From contig CBDUBA010000001.1 in the NCBI GenBank assembly GCA_965365275.1, positions 1 to 64,000 on the forward strand: a stretch of 64,000 nt of DNA. The letters are read 5' to 3'. Numbering within the stretch: position 1 is the first letter of the stretch; each line of letters starts with the position of its first letter. The position numbers and the translations under genes are program-made. Below, one piece after another: positions 17,419 through 26,077 of the stretch. This stretch comes from JAGTVG01 sp965365275 (GTDB lineage: Bacteria; Bacteroidota; Bacteroidia; Cytophagales; Cyclobacteriaceae). The notes under the pieces were generated by a model. The model searched no databases, had not been told where the DNA came from, and was given only the letters and a program-made list of their open reading frames with translations.

Positions 17419-17845
17419 TAGGATCAATTGATCATGCTAGTCTTCGGACCTATTGATCATGCAGATCCAGGAATCACCTGTTCAGGTTGGTCCCCGGATC
17501 ACCTGAATCTTGATGGTTCTTGAATCACTTGGATGTGCTTGTCTTCAGGATCTGTTGATTATACTGGTCTTAGGATCAGTTGATCATATTGATCACTGAA
17601 ACACACGATGAAACTGAACAACGGTTCGCCTGATCATGCTGGTTTTCGAATCACTTGAACAGGTTGATTATCGGTTCGGTTATTTAAGCTGGTGACAGAT
17701 GGCTTGATCATATTGATCCCCGGATCAGTTGAATGAGAACGCTGTCAGATCACTTGAACATAATGATCTCCGGATCATTTGAACTTGCTGATCTTCTGAT
17801 CGGTTGTATTAGCTGGTTTTCGGACCGGTTAAACAGACGACTAAA
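17419..17845 (+). repeat. Degenerate 25-nt tandem array of tetraloop hairpins
   Basis: About 16-17 units read as GGATCA.TTGA.CATGCTGGTC and end TTC. At the unit junctions short stems close four-base loops: GTC-TTCG-GAC (loop 17443-17446), GGTC-CCCG-GATC (17493-17496), GGTT-CTTG-AATC (17519-17522), CTGGTC-TTAG-GATCAG (17570-17573), GGTT-TTCG-AATC (17645-17648), TGATC-CCCG-GATCA (17719-17722), AATGATC-TCCG-GATCATT (17769-17772), CTGATC-TTCT-GATCGG (17794-17797), and CTGGTT-TTCG-GACCGG (17819-17822). Stems vary in sequence while staying paired. Units near 17596, 17621, 17671, 17696 and 17746 are decayed. It is not a CRISPR: there are no constant repeats or spacers. Confidence 0.8.
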
Positions 17846-17963
17846 GGGCCACTTGAATTCTGAATGTAGTAATTCGGACAGATTCCCCGGAAAATGTCTG
17901 GATACTTAACCCTCCAAAGTACATTTGGCATATTGTTTCAACTACGGTAGATGCAATATGAAG

Positions 17964-18009
17964 GCGGGAAGCCATCAAGTCAAATTGATGAACTTCTCGC
18001 TTTTTTTTT
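17964..18009 (+). terminator. Intrinsic terminator of RNA unit A
   Basis: GCGGGAAG pairs with CTTCTCGC (one G-T), enclosing an inner ATCAA/TTGAT helix, and is followed by nine T residues. The same two-level hairpin ends unit B with a compensating base-pair change (outer G-C to A-T). Confidence 0.88.
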
Positions 18010-18047
18010 GTGCTAAAAATAGAGCTCAAGATATGTTGATAACCTGG

Positions 18048-18113
18048 TGGAAAAGTTGTTGATTTCTTTTAGGAATTTTTTTTTGCATATATCGAAAATG
18101 AATCTACCTTTAG
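18048..18113 (+). promoter_or_regulatory. Promoter region of RNA unit B
   Basis: GGAAAAGTTGTTGATTTCTTT, a T-run ending in TTTG (18082-18085), then 19 bp to TACCTTTAG (18105-18113). It aligns with the block in front of unit A. Spacing and boxes fit the Bacteroidota vegetative promoter. It starts about 40 bp after the terminator of unit A. Confidence 0.55.
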
Positions 18114-18119
18114 GATATC

Positions 18120-18396
18120 AAATTGATCTTTGAAAGGTTGCCAGGAGTTAAGTTGGAACAAAAAATTTCAGTCTACGGATTGTAATAACAAAAAACGGCT
18201 TAGCAAGCGGAAAGCGGATACAAAAGAGTTCTTCGGAATCACTTGGTGCTCGTTGGAAGTAGAGGGATCCGGTCCTCGGATCAGATTCTGATATTTTAAC
18301 CTGGATAATAGATTTGGCGCGGTGCTGTAGCTACGGTTGCAGTAACGTGAAAGCGGGAAATAATCAAGTAACATTGACTGTTTCTCGCTTTTTTTT
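18120..18396 (+). ncRNA. Candidate structured ncRNA, unit B (short paralogue)
   Basis: About 280 nt, paralogous to unit A at both ends. The 5' part ATCAAATTGATCTTTGAAAG matches A with one change. CAGTCTACGG corresponds to CAGTGCCTACGG in A, and the 3' part GCTACGGTTGCAGTAACGTG leads into the same terminator design. Only two array-type hairpins are present: TTC-TTCG-GAA (loop 18232-18235) and GGTC-CTCG-GATC (loop 18275-18278). AGGTTG near the start can pair with TAACCT near 18297-18302, paralleling the closing helix proposed for A. The bases from 18397 to 18558 hold nothing I can support. Confidence 0.6.
18351..18396 (+). terminator. Intrinsic terminator of RNA unit B
   Basis: AAGCGGGAAA pairs with TTTCTCGCTT (10 bp, one G-T) around a small inner TCAA/TTGA helix and is followed by a T-run to 18396. 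Confidence 0.88.
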
Positions 18397-18558
18397 GTCC
18401 ATAGTGTAAATAATGATTACATCTCAACAGCTTAAAATATATATATCCACCGGTTTCTGATCTGACAATTCCTAAATATCTCTGTTTTCTCGTTGTCCTT
18501 TTAAAATTCCAAATTCTTTATTACTTGAAACCATTCAAACGACTTTGAATATTTTTAT

Positions 18559-19341
18559 TCACTGATCACCTTGCATCAACTCTTCATATCTGTATTCACT
18601 GATTGCATCTTTAACATTCCCCACCCCATTCTTCCCTTGCAATTTTGGTACGGTGTATGCTGCCATATCTGATTCGTCATATGGCCTTATCATCTCTTCT
18701 ACTTTCTTTTTACCCGCTGGATCATCCACAGCACCAAGCCAGTTCATTTCCAAGCCTTTTGGAATTATCACAGGCATTCTTGGTCCTTCACTGGCTTTGG
18801 GTTTATTATGAATTTTCGCCATCATTGGATTGGCCTCTGTCGTGACAATGCTAAATGTATTCCTCACTATTCCTTCTTTCTCATATTTCCATGTTTCCCA
18901 GAGACCCGCCAACAACATGGGATCACCATCTGCCATCTTTATATAATGCGGGTATGATTTTTCCTTATGCCAATGATATTCGAAGAAACCATCAATAAGT
19001 ACGAGGCATCGCTTATTCCGTGCTGCGTTGCGAAACGAGGGTTTTTGAAATATATTTTCTCCCCGAGCATTTAATGTCCGTTTACTCAATGACACGGCCT
19101 GTGCCGGATCCTTTACCCAGAATGGTATGAGCCCCCATGTCATTAATTGGAGATGCTCAGGATGAGAATTTGTAATTACTGGAATATCAGGATGATTGAA
19201 TCCGTTAACAAAATATACCGGTCCAGTCCTGCTTAAAATATCATTAAATTCATTTTCAAGATTACGCTCATCAACTATGCCTTTCAACCGTCGAGCATAT
19301 TCCAGGCGCTTTTTAGTTAAATAGTTTACGTTGTAGCACAT
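18559..19341 (-). CDS. SOS response-associated peptidase (SRAP/HMCES family)
   Basis: 260 residues. The protein begins MCYN, so after Met removal Cys2 is the N-terminal nucleophile that forms a thiazolidine crosslink with abasic sites in single-stranded DNA. Other family marks are NARGENIFQKPSFRNAARNK (the NAR motif), CLVLIDGFFEYHWHKEKSYP with the active-site Glu, and GLWETWK. The C-terminal segment KIHNKPKASEGPRMPVIIP replaces the usual H-x-R-MP motif and retains a His. The family protects abasic sites during replication. It lies 3 bp upstream-side of the MscS gene and is probably co-transcribed with it. Confidence 0.92.
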   Translation of the reverse strand: MCYNVNYLTKKRLEYARRLKGIVDERNLENEFNDILSRTGPVYFVNGFNHPDIPVITNSHPEHLQLMTWGLIPFWVKDPAQAVSLSKRTLNARGENIFQKPSFRNAARNKRCLVLIDGFFEYHWHKEKSYPHYIKMADGDPMLLAGLWETWKYEKEGIVRNTFSIVTTEANPMMAKIHNKPKASEGPRMPVIIPKGLEMNWLGAVDDPAGKKKVEEMIRPYDESDMAAYTVPKLQGKNGVGNVKDAISEYRYEELMQGDQ

Positions 19342-19344
19342 GGA

Positions 19345-21834
19345 TTATTTTGATCTTGGTGTTGGTTTAACAGTTCTGACATTCCCGGTTGAAGTTTTAA
19401 CAGATTTGACAATATTCGGGTCCATCGTCTTAATGTGTAAATCCCTTTGAGGAAATGGAATAACGATGCCTGCTTCCTTAATTGCATCATTAACCTTTAC
19501 ATGAAGATCACTTAAAATAAATAACCAATCGTCACTTTCTGTATAACATCTTAGCTCAAAACCCAGTGCAGAGTCTCCAAACTCCTTAAAAAGAACGTAT
19601 GGAGCCGGATCTTCCAATAATCCCTTGTTCTTTTTTGCAACCCCCATCAGGATTTTAATGACTTCATTCGGATCTGTTCCATAGGCTACGCCTACTTTAA
19701 TGATCAATCTTCTCTGTGAATCCGACAGCGTCCAGTTTATAAGCTCATTGGAAACTAAATTACCATTGGGTACAATAACCTCGGATCCATCAAAAGTTCG
19801 GATTGTACTTGCCCTTATACCAATACTTTTAACGACTCCTATGAGATGTCCTACTTCAATGGTATCTCCTACTTGCAGGGGTCGTTCAAAAACCAGAATT
19901 ATACCGGAGACTAAATTATTAAATATACTTTGAAGTCCAAATCCAATACCCACTCCGAATGCACTTATTAATAAGGTTATTTTGTCCAGTGGAAATCCAG
20001 ATGCCAGGGCTGCAATAAAAAATCCCACGGTTACAATCGTAAACTTCACCATGGATGAAATGGATGCGGACAGATCTTTTTGTTTTCTGGATTTGAAAAG
20101 TACCTGTTCCTGGAGCACAAACTGGACAAACCTAGAGATCCAGGTCGTAACTACCAGAATCAATATGAATAACACTATGTCATTCACTGAAAAACTGAAG
20201 TTACCCAGTTTAAAAGGTGTTACAAGAAAGGTCTCAATACTTTCATATAAAGAACTGAATATTTTAAAATTTCGTGAGGTTTCAATTATGAAAAACAATA
20301 CGAGAATAAATACTACAATCCTACGGACTTTCTTTACGATATCTTTATTGTATCTTTTTATGATTCGGTAACTCTGTCCCCATTGACTATTGAACACGGC
20401 AATTATCAATCCCAGAACGATTAGATAAACAAGATAAAGCGATATGCCTGTAAAAACTGTTGATAATATCCCGAAAAGAAGAATCGAAGTAAGTGTATAA
20501 TTACCAATGATATTTCCTATAAAGCATACAATCAAAATAATCAGGGATGTTCTGGCGAGAACCCTGAATGCGCTTTTCATTTTCGGTTGATCATTGAGGT
20601 TGTCCCATTTACTTCTTAGAATTACTGTTAACAGGATCAAGGACAGAATTGTGATAAGAAGCATAAATGTCCGGCTGAAAACCTCAATATCAAAACCAAT
20701 TTGGGAAAACACAGACAAAGCCAGGATGAAAGCCATAAGTATGACCAAGTATCTTTTTTTGCCTCTTAAAATATACATCAACACCAAGGTGAATGGAATT
20801 AATGCCATCAGGAATATCAGATCCTCTATTATAAATGGTTTCTCTGGAATCAAAATGAAGGAAGTGTAAAGCCCAATTAACAAGCCGGGAAAGAAAGGTT
20901 TACTGAAAAGTCTTAGAGTTGCATTTTCCTGATGTTTCGGGTCCTCAAATTCTTCCCTCAAAATCCTGTACCTGAGAAGGTAGAATGAGACCAGGATCAA
21001 AACCATTACAAGAATGGAAAAGATAATATTGACTCGATATAGTTGAGTGTATTCGTAGGCATCATTTTTCTGCGCATCAAAAGCGTTCTTAAGCTTCGTG
21101 CCAATGCTAACACTGTCTGTTCTTGTGGCGTATATCTTCCATATCGGATCGCTGTCAGGAATCCATAAATTTTTACTGGCATAATCACGCGCATCATCAA
21201 TTTTATTTATCAGGTTATTGTAACCTGTATGAATATTGTTAAGCTTTAATTCTATCTCAAGCAAATTATTTAAATAGGTATCAATCCTTTTATCGATTGC
21301 TTTCAATTTATCTATCAATTCTCTTAAATTTTGCTGAACTGAATTCGAAAGGGGGGTTGACCGTTCTGCACTAAAAGTCATCTCCCAAATATTTATCAGG
21401 ATCTCTATTTTGGAATTCTCCTCCTCCCGCTTCTGTATCTCAGCCTGAATGTTTTCTCGATATCCATTAATCCGGTCATTAATCTGCTCTATGTCTGTTT
21501 TGGTTTTATCCAAAAGAATTGTGCTTGATTCTTTGAGAAAAACCTCTGAAACCTGGGTATTGTATCTGTCTAATGAGGATTCAAGGCTCATTAAAATAGA
21601 ATCAATTTGCTCATTCTGTTCAGGAGTTAAACCAAGTGATTCTTCAACTTCTGCCAAAACGCTCGATGTTTGCTCACTAGTAATGGATATAGAAGCCATT
21701 GGGATAGGCAATTTTTCTGTATATGCAGTATCTTCCAATAGATTATTAATGGAGACAGCCTCTTGAGCAACAACATGCAAAGAGTATAGAATCAAGAAAA
21801 TGCATAAAAAACTTTGCCTTGGGAATCGTTTCAT
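19345..21834 (-). CDS. MscS family mechanosensitive channel with large periplasmic domain
   Basis: 829 residues. A signal peptide (FLCIFLILYSLHVVAQ) is followed by about 220 residues of exported helical, coiled-coil sequence (SSLDRYNTQVSEVF to LIDKLKAIDKRIDTYLNN). About ten membrane helices follow, then the MscS pore and beta domain at about 620-740: FGVGIGFGLQSIFNNLVSGI, the pore helix, then RPLQVGDTIEVG and RTFDGSEVIVPN. The C-terminal alpha-beta domain ends near 810. The layout is like that of the large MscK/YbiO-type channels that relieve osmotic pressure. The following SRAP gene is 3 bp away. Confidence 0.92.
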   Translation of the reverse strand: MKRFPRQSFLCIFLILYSLHVVAQEAVSINNLLEDTAYTEKLPIPMASISITSEQTSSVLAEVEESLGLTPEQNEQIDSILMSLESSLDRYNTQVSEVFLKESSTILLDKTKTDIEQINDRINGYRENIQAEIQKREEENSKIEILINIWEMTFSAERSTPLSNSVQQNLRELIDKLKAIDKRIDTYLNNLLEIELKLNNIHTGYNNLINKIDDARDYASKNLWIPDSDPIWKIYATRTDSVSIGTKLKNAFDAQKNDAYEYTQLYRVNIIFSILVMVLILVSFYLLRYRILREEFEDPKHQENATLRLFSKPFFPGLLIGLYTSFILIPEKPFIIEDLIFLMALIPFTLVLMYILRGKKRYLVILMAFILALSVFSQIGFDIEVFSRTFMLLITILSLILLTVILRSKWDNLNDQPKMKSAFRVLARTSLIILIVCFIGNIIGNYTLTSILLFGILSTVFTGISLYLVYLIVLGLIIAVFNSQWGQSYRIIKRYNKDIVKKVRRIVVFILVLFFIIETSRNFKIFSSLYESIETFLVTPFKLGNFSFSVNDIVLFILILVVTTWISRFVQFVLQEQVLFKSRKQKDLSASISSMVKFTIVTVGFFIAALASGFPLDKITLLISAFGVGIGFGLQSIFNNLVSGIILVFERPLQVGDTIEVGHLIGVVKSIGIRASTIRTFDGSEVIVPNGNLVSNELINWTLSDSQRRLIIKVGVAYGTDPNEVIKILMGVAKKNKGLLEDPAPYVLFKEFGDSALGFELRCYTESDDWLFILSDLHVKVNDAIKEAGIVIPFPQRDLHIKTMDPNIVKSVKTSTGNVRTVKPTPRSK

Positions 21835-22103
21835 GTATATAAAGGTTTTATTTGATCTGGCATTTTGAATTCGATAAAATGGATAGTTTCATCAATCCGT
21901 GAAACAAATTAAAGATAATTTCAAGATTGCTGCAATTTAATGAGAATTATAAATTATTACATATTCGGTATTTGGCTAATTCTGTAGGTTGGGAGTAATT
22001 CTTGATAGGTCTAATACGTCAATAAATAATTACATTGAAATTTTGGCCTGACCTTACCTGAAGGGAAGATATACTATATTTCTGGAACAAATCGAAACGA
22101 TGG

Positions 22104-22634
22104 CTAAACATCTGCCAATCCCTTGATGTTCTCAAACCTGCCCTTAATATAAGCAAGATCTTTCTCAGCATCACCAGTAGGATAGAAAGGCTCCAGGAAC
22201 CTTGCAGTTTTATACTCAAAATCTAATTGACACATAATAATTGGTATCCCGGCTTTCAATGCAATATAGTAAAAACCAGTCCTCCACTTTTTTACTTTCC
22301 CTCTTGTTCCTTCAGGGGCTATTGCCAGAATGAAAGATTTTCTTTTTCCTGCTTCCTCAACAACCTGCTCCACCATATTCTGGCTTGCACTTCTGTCTAC
22401 GGGAATCCCTCCCAATATTCTGAAAAAGAATCCAAAAGGTCCTTTGAACAATGAATCTTTGCCAAGGAAATTGGCTTTAAATCCCATCGCCCCACGTATT
22501 ACGACACCTAATAAAAAATCCCAGTTGGAGGTATGTGGTACTACTATAATTACAAATTTTTTTTCATTTTCGGGCAAGCCACCTTCAGTTTTCCACCCAA
22601 TAATCTTCATTATGAATTTCCAGACTATGGTCAT
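22104..22634 (-). CDS. Lysophospholipid acyltransferase family protein
   Basis: 176 residues with the PlsC-type fold. Motif I appears as VPHTSNWDFLLG (H-x4-D) near residues 33-44. The substrate motif GGIPVDRSASQNM is near 72-84, and motif III AIAPEGTRGKVKKWRTGF (EGTR) is near 103-120. PIIMCQLDFE follows. It is shorter than classical 1-acyl-glycerol-3-phosphate acyltransferases, and members of this short group are common in Bacteroidota. The substrate is likely a lipid but is not certain. The gene follows the LytTR regulator by 18 bp on the same strand. Confidence 0.88.
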   Translation of the reverse strand: MTIVWKFIMKIIGWKTEGGLPENEKKFVIIVVPHTSNWDFLLGVVIRGAMGFKANFLGKDSLFKGPFGFFFRILGGIPVDRSASQNMVEQVVEEAGKRKSFILAIAPEGTRGKVKKWRTGFYYIALKAGIPIIMCQLDFEYKTARFLEPFYPTGDAEKDLAYIKGRFENIKGLADV

Positions 22635-22652
22635 TTATTTTGGGTTTCTGAA

Positions 22653-23411
22653 TTAATCCATCTGGATGGCCTTTTTTAATTTACTGGCACCCTGCCTGCT
22701 AACCGGTAATTTATTATTGTCCGTAGTGACAGCTGTATATCCATACCGATCATAAATTTCCAATTGGCCAAGGAAGTTAATATTCAGGATATACGACCTG
22801 TGGATACGTACAAATATATCATCAGGCAGGTTGCTTTCCATATGTTTCATGGTCTGCTGCTTTAAAAATACACCTTTTGTAGAATGGATTTTAATATAAT
22901 CATCCTGTGCCTCAATAAATTTTACCTCCTCAAGTTTTAGAACATGGATTTTCGAACCACTTCTTACCGGGATTCGATTGATCTTTTCCTCTTTTGCTTT
23001 AATTCCCTCTAATAACTGATCGGTTTGGACGGGACTTGAGGCCTTATTATTAAATTTTTCTATAAATTTATCGATAGCCCTCTTGAACCTGTCTTTGTTA
23101 TACGGTTTCAATAGATAATCTAAAGCGTTCTTTTCGAAAGCCTGAACAGCATATTGATCATATGCAGTTGAGAAAATAACAAATGGGAATGGTTTTTCAA
23201 GTAAATCCAGAACTTCAACACCTGATAGTTTAGGCATCTGAACATCAAGAAATATAAGGTCAGGTTTATGCTGATTAATTTTCAGACAACCATCAAATCC
23301 ATTTGCAGCCTCATCGATCACTTCGAATTCATCATATGATTTTAAAAAATTCTTTATTAATTCCCTCGCCGGGTTTTCATCATCGACAATGATCACAGTA
23401 AATTTTCTCAT
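22653..23411 (-). CDS. LytTR family response regulator
   Basis: 252 residues. Receiver domain at 1-120 with acidic pocket D10/D11, phosphorylation site D56 (LIFLDVQMP), the STAYD switch and a conserved Lys in LLKPY. The LytTR DNA-binding domain occupies about 145-250 (INRIPVRSGSKIHVLKLEEV, FVRIHRSYILNINFL). It is paired with the histidine kinase gene 126 bp upstream on the same strand. It probably regulates the neighbouring membrane protein genes by binding direct repeats; no binding site could be fixed by eye. Confidence 0.95.
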   Translation of the reverse strand: MRKFTVIIVDDENPARELIKNFLKSYDEFEVIDEAANGFDGCLKINQHKPDLIFLDVQMPKLSGVEVLDLLEKPFPFVIFSTAYDQYAVQAFEKNALDYLLKPYNKDRFKRAIDKFIEKFNNKASSPVQTDQLLEGIKAKEEKINRIPVRSGSKIHVLKLEEVKFIEAQDDYIKIHSTKGVFLKQQTMKHMESNLPDDIFVRIHRSYILNINFLGQLEIYDRYGYTAVTTDNNKLPVSRQGASKLKKAIQMD

Positions 23412-23537
23412 AACCTAAAATTTAAATCGTATCTCAAAAGTATATTAAAGGAATTAATTCTCGTTCAGGTTAAGCAATATTTGAGCAAATGGAATTGGGA
23501 AATAGTTAAATTATTTATTAAATCAAAAACCAATGAT

Positions 23538-24590
23538 TCACTTCTCATAAGATAAGGGAATTTTCAGAATTGCAGTATATAGATTATCGATAATTTGAAT
23601 TTCCAACAGATCATTTCGATTATAAATCAGTCTTAATCTCTCCTTGATATTTTTATGACCTATTCCTTGCCCTGAGTTCGTGGAATCCGGATCGTATTCA
23701 TTTGACAAAATAAGAACTATATATTGATCCTCTTTCTTACATTTAAGCTTCACTTCAACTTTATTAATATTTTCCTGTACACCATGTTTAATCGCATTCT
23801 CCAGAAGGGGCTGGAGTATCAGGTGTGGGATTTTCACAGAATCATAGTTGTCCTCACATTCAATAACATAGTCTAATTTTTCCTGAAACCTGATTTTCTC
23901 TATTTCAAAATACAGACGGGAATATTTGATTTCTTCACTCAGTAATGCGAATTGTGTATTATCCTTTTTTAAGGTCATTCTAAAAAATTCTGATAATTTA
24001 ACGATCATCTCCTGAGCGATTTCAGGATCGGATATGGTCAATGAACTGATAGAATTAAGGCTGTTGAATATAAAATGAGGATTAATCTGGGCTTTCAGCG
24101 TATTTAACTCCGCTTCTTTATATTTTGCTTCAATATTGGCTTCATATTCCACTCTCTCTCTAAAATTTTGGTAATAAATCATCAGATAATAGATCATTGC
24201 AATAAGAATATAGAACATTATGCCCAGTATTATCCGTATAGGAACCAGGTTGGAATATGGTTCCGAGAATTTTACTTCACCCAACAGAATTCCGGTTATA
24301 AGTCCTGATACAGACATCCATACACCCATAATAAATAATGCCGACAGGAAATGTGCGAGTATCAGGTTCATCAGATTTTTAAGATCGAATGGATTATAAT
24401 TAACTATAAACCAAATCCCCACACCAAGTAATAAATAGATCCCATTATATACTACCCCATCTAAAACGGCTACATATGCCGAAACATCATAATAAAAGTA
24501 AAGTAAAAGTGAATGGGCCATTGTTACAGCGGCCCATGCAGTTAGATAGGTTATAAGATACCTTTTCTTTCCAATTACCGGATTAATCAT
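23538..24590 (-). CDS. LytS/YehU-type sensor histidine kinase
   Basis: 350 residues with four N-terminal membrane helices (about 10-160) and a coiled-coil linker (NFRERVEYEANIEAKYKEAEL). The His_kinase domain has phospho-acceptor His in INPHFIFNSLNSI near residue 195. A HATPase region contains LLENAIKHGVQENI and SGQGIGHKNIKERL. It is the cognate partner of the LytTR regulator downstream. The upstream LiaF-like gene ends 14 bp before its start, so the three genes form an operon, LiaF-like, kinase, regulator, with the acyltransferase possibly fourth. Confidence 0.94.
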   Translation of the reverse strand: MINPVIGKKRYLITYLTAWAAVTMAHSLLLYFYYDVSAYVAVLDGVVYNGIYLLLGVGIWFIVNYNPFDLKNLMNLILAHFLSALFIMGVWMSVSGLITGILLGEVKFSEPYSNLVPIRIILGIMFYILIAMIYYLMIYYQNFRERVEYEANIEAKYKEAELNTLKAQINPHFIFNSLNSISSLTISDPEIAQEMIVKLSEFFRMTLKKDNTQFALLSEEIKYSRLYFEIEKIRFQEKLDYVIECEDNYDSVKIPHLILQPLLENAIKHGVQENINKVEVKLKCKKEDQYIVLILSNEYDPDSTNSGQGIGHKNIKERLRLIYNRNDLLEIQIIDNLYTAILKIPLSYEK

Positions 24591-24604
24591 CTATCTGAAA
24601 GGGG

Positions 24605-25315
24605 CTATTTTTTATAGCTTTTAAGTTCTCCTCCTCCAAACATTACCACGCCTTTAATATATAATACAGACTCTTTAGTATCCTTACTATCAGTATTTAT
24701 GGTTCTTTTGTCTGCGAATCCTCCAAAAACCGTAACCAGGTCGGTCTTTACATTCCAGTTCTCAGGGACGATTAAGGTGGCTCCACCAAATATGGCAGTA
24801 ACATCAATATAGGCTGATCCATCAACTAATTCAGCATTTAGAAAATTGATTTCGGAGCCTCCAAATATTGATGTTATTTTACCTCCTTTGAAATTTTTCG
24901 AAGTTATTATCTTTTCTCCCCCACTGAAAATAGAAACTTCATCAACATAATCATCCCTGGACTCATCCTTATTCCGGGGTCTTCCATCATCTGGATATGA
25001 ACGGTTCTGTAATAAGAGTGACATTCCTATTGCAATCAGTAATATTGGCCAGAGCATCCATATCTGGATAAAATGAAATTGCGGAATATCCGGTAGAATT
25101 AAAAACAACCCTACACCAATAAAAATCAATCCCGGAACTACTGCCCTTTTGGTTAAGAGAATGAATAATCCAATAAAGACAAAAACAATTTCCCAGGAAT
25201 AGAGATAAGGCGGAATAAAATCAGGAATCAAACCGAAATTCTTGAATATCCAGAAAAATCCAATAACGATAAGAAATCCGGCAAGTACAACGCGTTTATT
25301 AGTTTCGTGTGACAT
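24605..25315 (-). CDS. LiaF-like membrane protein
   Basis: 236 residues. Four short membrane helices at about 10-105 form a LiaI/DUF5668-like region (LAGFLIVIGFFWIFKNFGLI, FIGVGLFLILPDIPQF). A charged linker (DDGRPRNKDESRDDY) follows. A C-terminal beta domain of the LiaF/DUF2154 type at about 125-230 repeats FGG: FSGGEKIITSKNFKG, IFGGSEINF, IFGGATLIVPENW and VFGGFADKR. Proteins of this kind act with LytS/LytTR or LiaRS systems in envelope stress sensing. It is first in the operon with the kinase and regulator. Confidence 0.88.
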   Translation of the reverse strand: MSHETNKRVVLAGFLIVIGFFWIFKNFGLIPDFIPPYLYSWEIVFVFIGLFILLTKRAVVPGLIFIGVGLFLILPDIPQFHFIQIWMLWPILLIAIGMSLLLQNRSYPDDGRPRNKDESRDDYVDEVSIFSGGEKIITSKNFKGGKITSIFGGSEINFLNAELVDGSAYIDVTAIFGGATLIVPENWNVKTDLVTVFGGFADKRTINTDSKDTKESVLYIKGVVMFGGGELKSYKK

Positions 25316-25522
25316 CGTATAATAAATTTAAGTTCTGATCAAATATACGATAGGGAAACACTCTATTCCATAAATATTCGGTGAATGAGCTAAATTTACC
25401 GGTAAACGTCAAATTAATCTGTTCAGGTGATATCAAGGTCCTTTGAGAAGAATTATAATCTTACAATGGTTTGTGATTAGAAAAAAAATGAATAATTTTC
25501 AATTTAGCTTAAAACAAATACT

Positions 25523-26077
25523 ATGAAACTAAAAAAGATAATACTCCTGATATTTTTGGGAATTGTAGTGATCGGAGCTGGCTTTGTGGCTTATTTAATG
25601 CTGACCACTAAGTCACACAGCCCGGCCGAAACATTAGAATATAACGATGGGGACTTAACATTGACAGTTGATTATTGTCGTCCATACAAAAAAGACCGAC
25701 TAATCTTTGGTGAGAAATCAGAAGGTGCCCTGCTTCCATATGGTGAATATTGGAGAACAGGAGCAAATGAGGCAACAGAGATTGAATTCAATAAGGATAT
25801 AAGCATTGATGGGAATCCATTACCTGCCGGAAGATACAGGTTCTATACAGTTCCCGGCGAAGATAATTGGACTGTTGCTTTTAACAGTGAATTAGGTAAA
25901 TGGGGATATGGAGAACCAAATTATGATCTCGACATCCTTGTTTTGGAAATTCCATCAAATAATGGATCCGAGCTTATTGAACAGTTTACTATTTCAGCAA
26001 ATAAGACAACAGAAAACGGTATGGAATTAACACTGGCATGGGACAAGACTACAGTAAGTATCCCCGTTAATTATTAG
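25523..26077 (+). CDS. DUF2911 family membrane-anchored protein
   Basis: 184 residues. An N-terminal membrane anchor or uncleaved signal (IILLIFLGIVVIGAGFVAYL) precedes one DUF2911 domain. Family marks are LTVDYCRPYKKDRLIFGE, LLPYGEYWRTGANEATEIEF, LPAGRYRFYTVPGEDNWTV and KWGYGEPNYD. The conserved WRTGANEAT segment may form a pocket, but the function is unknown. Its last 11 bases overlap the convergent DUF2652 gene, tail to tail. Confidence 0.88.
   Translation: MKLKKIILLIFLGIVVIGAGFVAYLMLTTKSHSPAETLEYNDGDLTLTVDYCRPYKKDRLIFGEKSEGALLPYGEYWRTGANEATEIEFNKDISIDGNPLPAGRYRFYTVPGEDNWTVAFNSELGKWGYGEPNYDLDILVLEIPSNNGSELIEQFTISANKTTENGMELTLAWDKTTVSIPVNY

Larger units (their letters stand above)
17303..18009 (+). 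ncRNA. Candidate structured ncRNA, unit A (long, hairpin array)
   Basis: Roughly 700 nt with no credible reading frame, bounded by a promoter-like block and an intrinsic terminator. The 5' part (ATCAAATCGATCTTTGAAAG, then GTTG) is nearly identical to that of unit B. The 3' part (CTACGG...TGCAATATGAAGGCGGG) also has its counterpart there. Between them lies an array of small hairpins at 25-nt spacing. CTTTGAAAGGTTGA near 17312-17325 can pair with TTAACCCTCCAAAG near 17907-17920 (12 of 14 positions, counting one wobble), which would close the array in one domain. The transcript ends are inferred. I know no named RNA family that fits. Confidence 0.6.

Noticed and set aside
17419..17845. CRISPR array
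   Set aside because: Units are all diverged, there are no constant repeats separated by unique spacers, and no cas gene lies in the window.
17419..17845. CsrB/RsmZ-type RNA that binds CsrA through GGA motifs
   Set aside because: GGA occurs in many units but mostly in stems after the tetraloop, not in loops, and CsrA is generally absent from this phylum. A protein-titrating role by another partner stays open.
17841..18374. Two small minus-strand frames (62 and 68 codons) over the RNA units
   Set aside because: They overlap the homologous 3' modules, yet their translations are not similar, so selection is not on protein. They also run through both terminators.
17303..18396. Retron or other reverse-transcriptase-linked RNA
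   Set aside because: No reverse transcriptase, effector or other linked protein frame occurs in or near the region.
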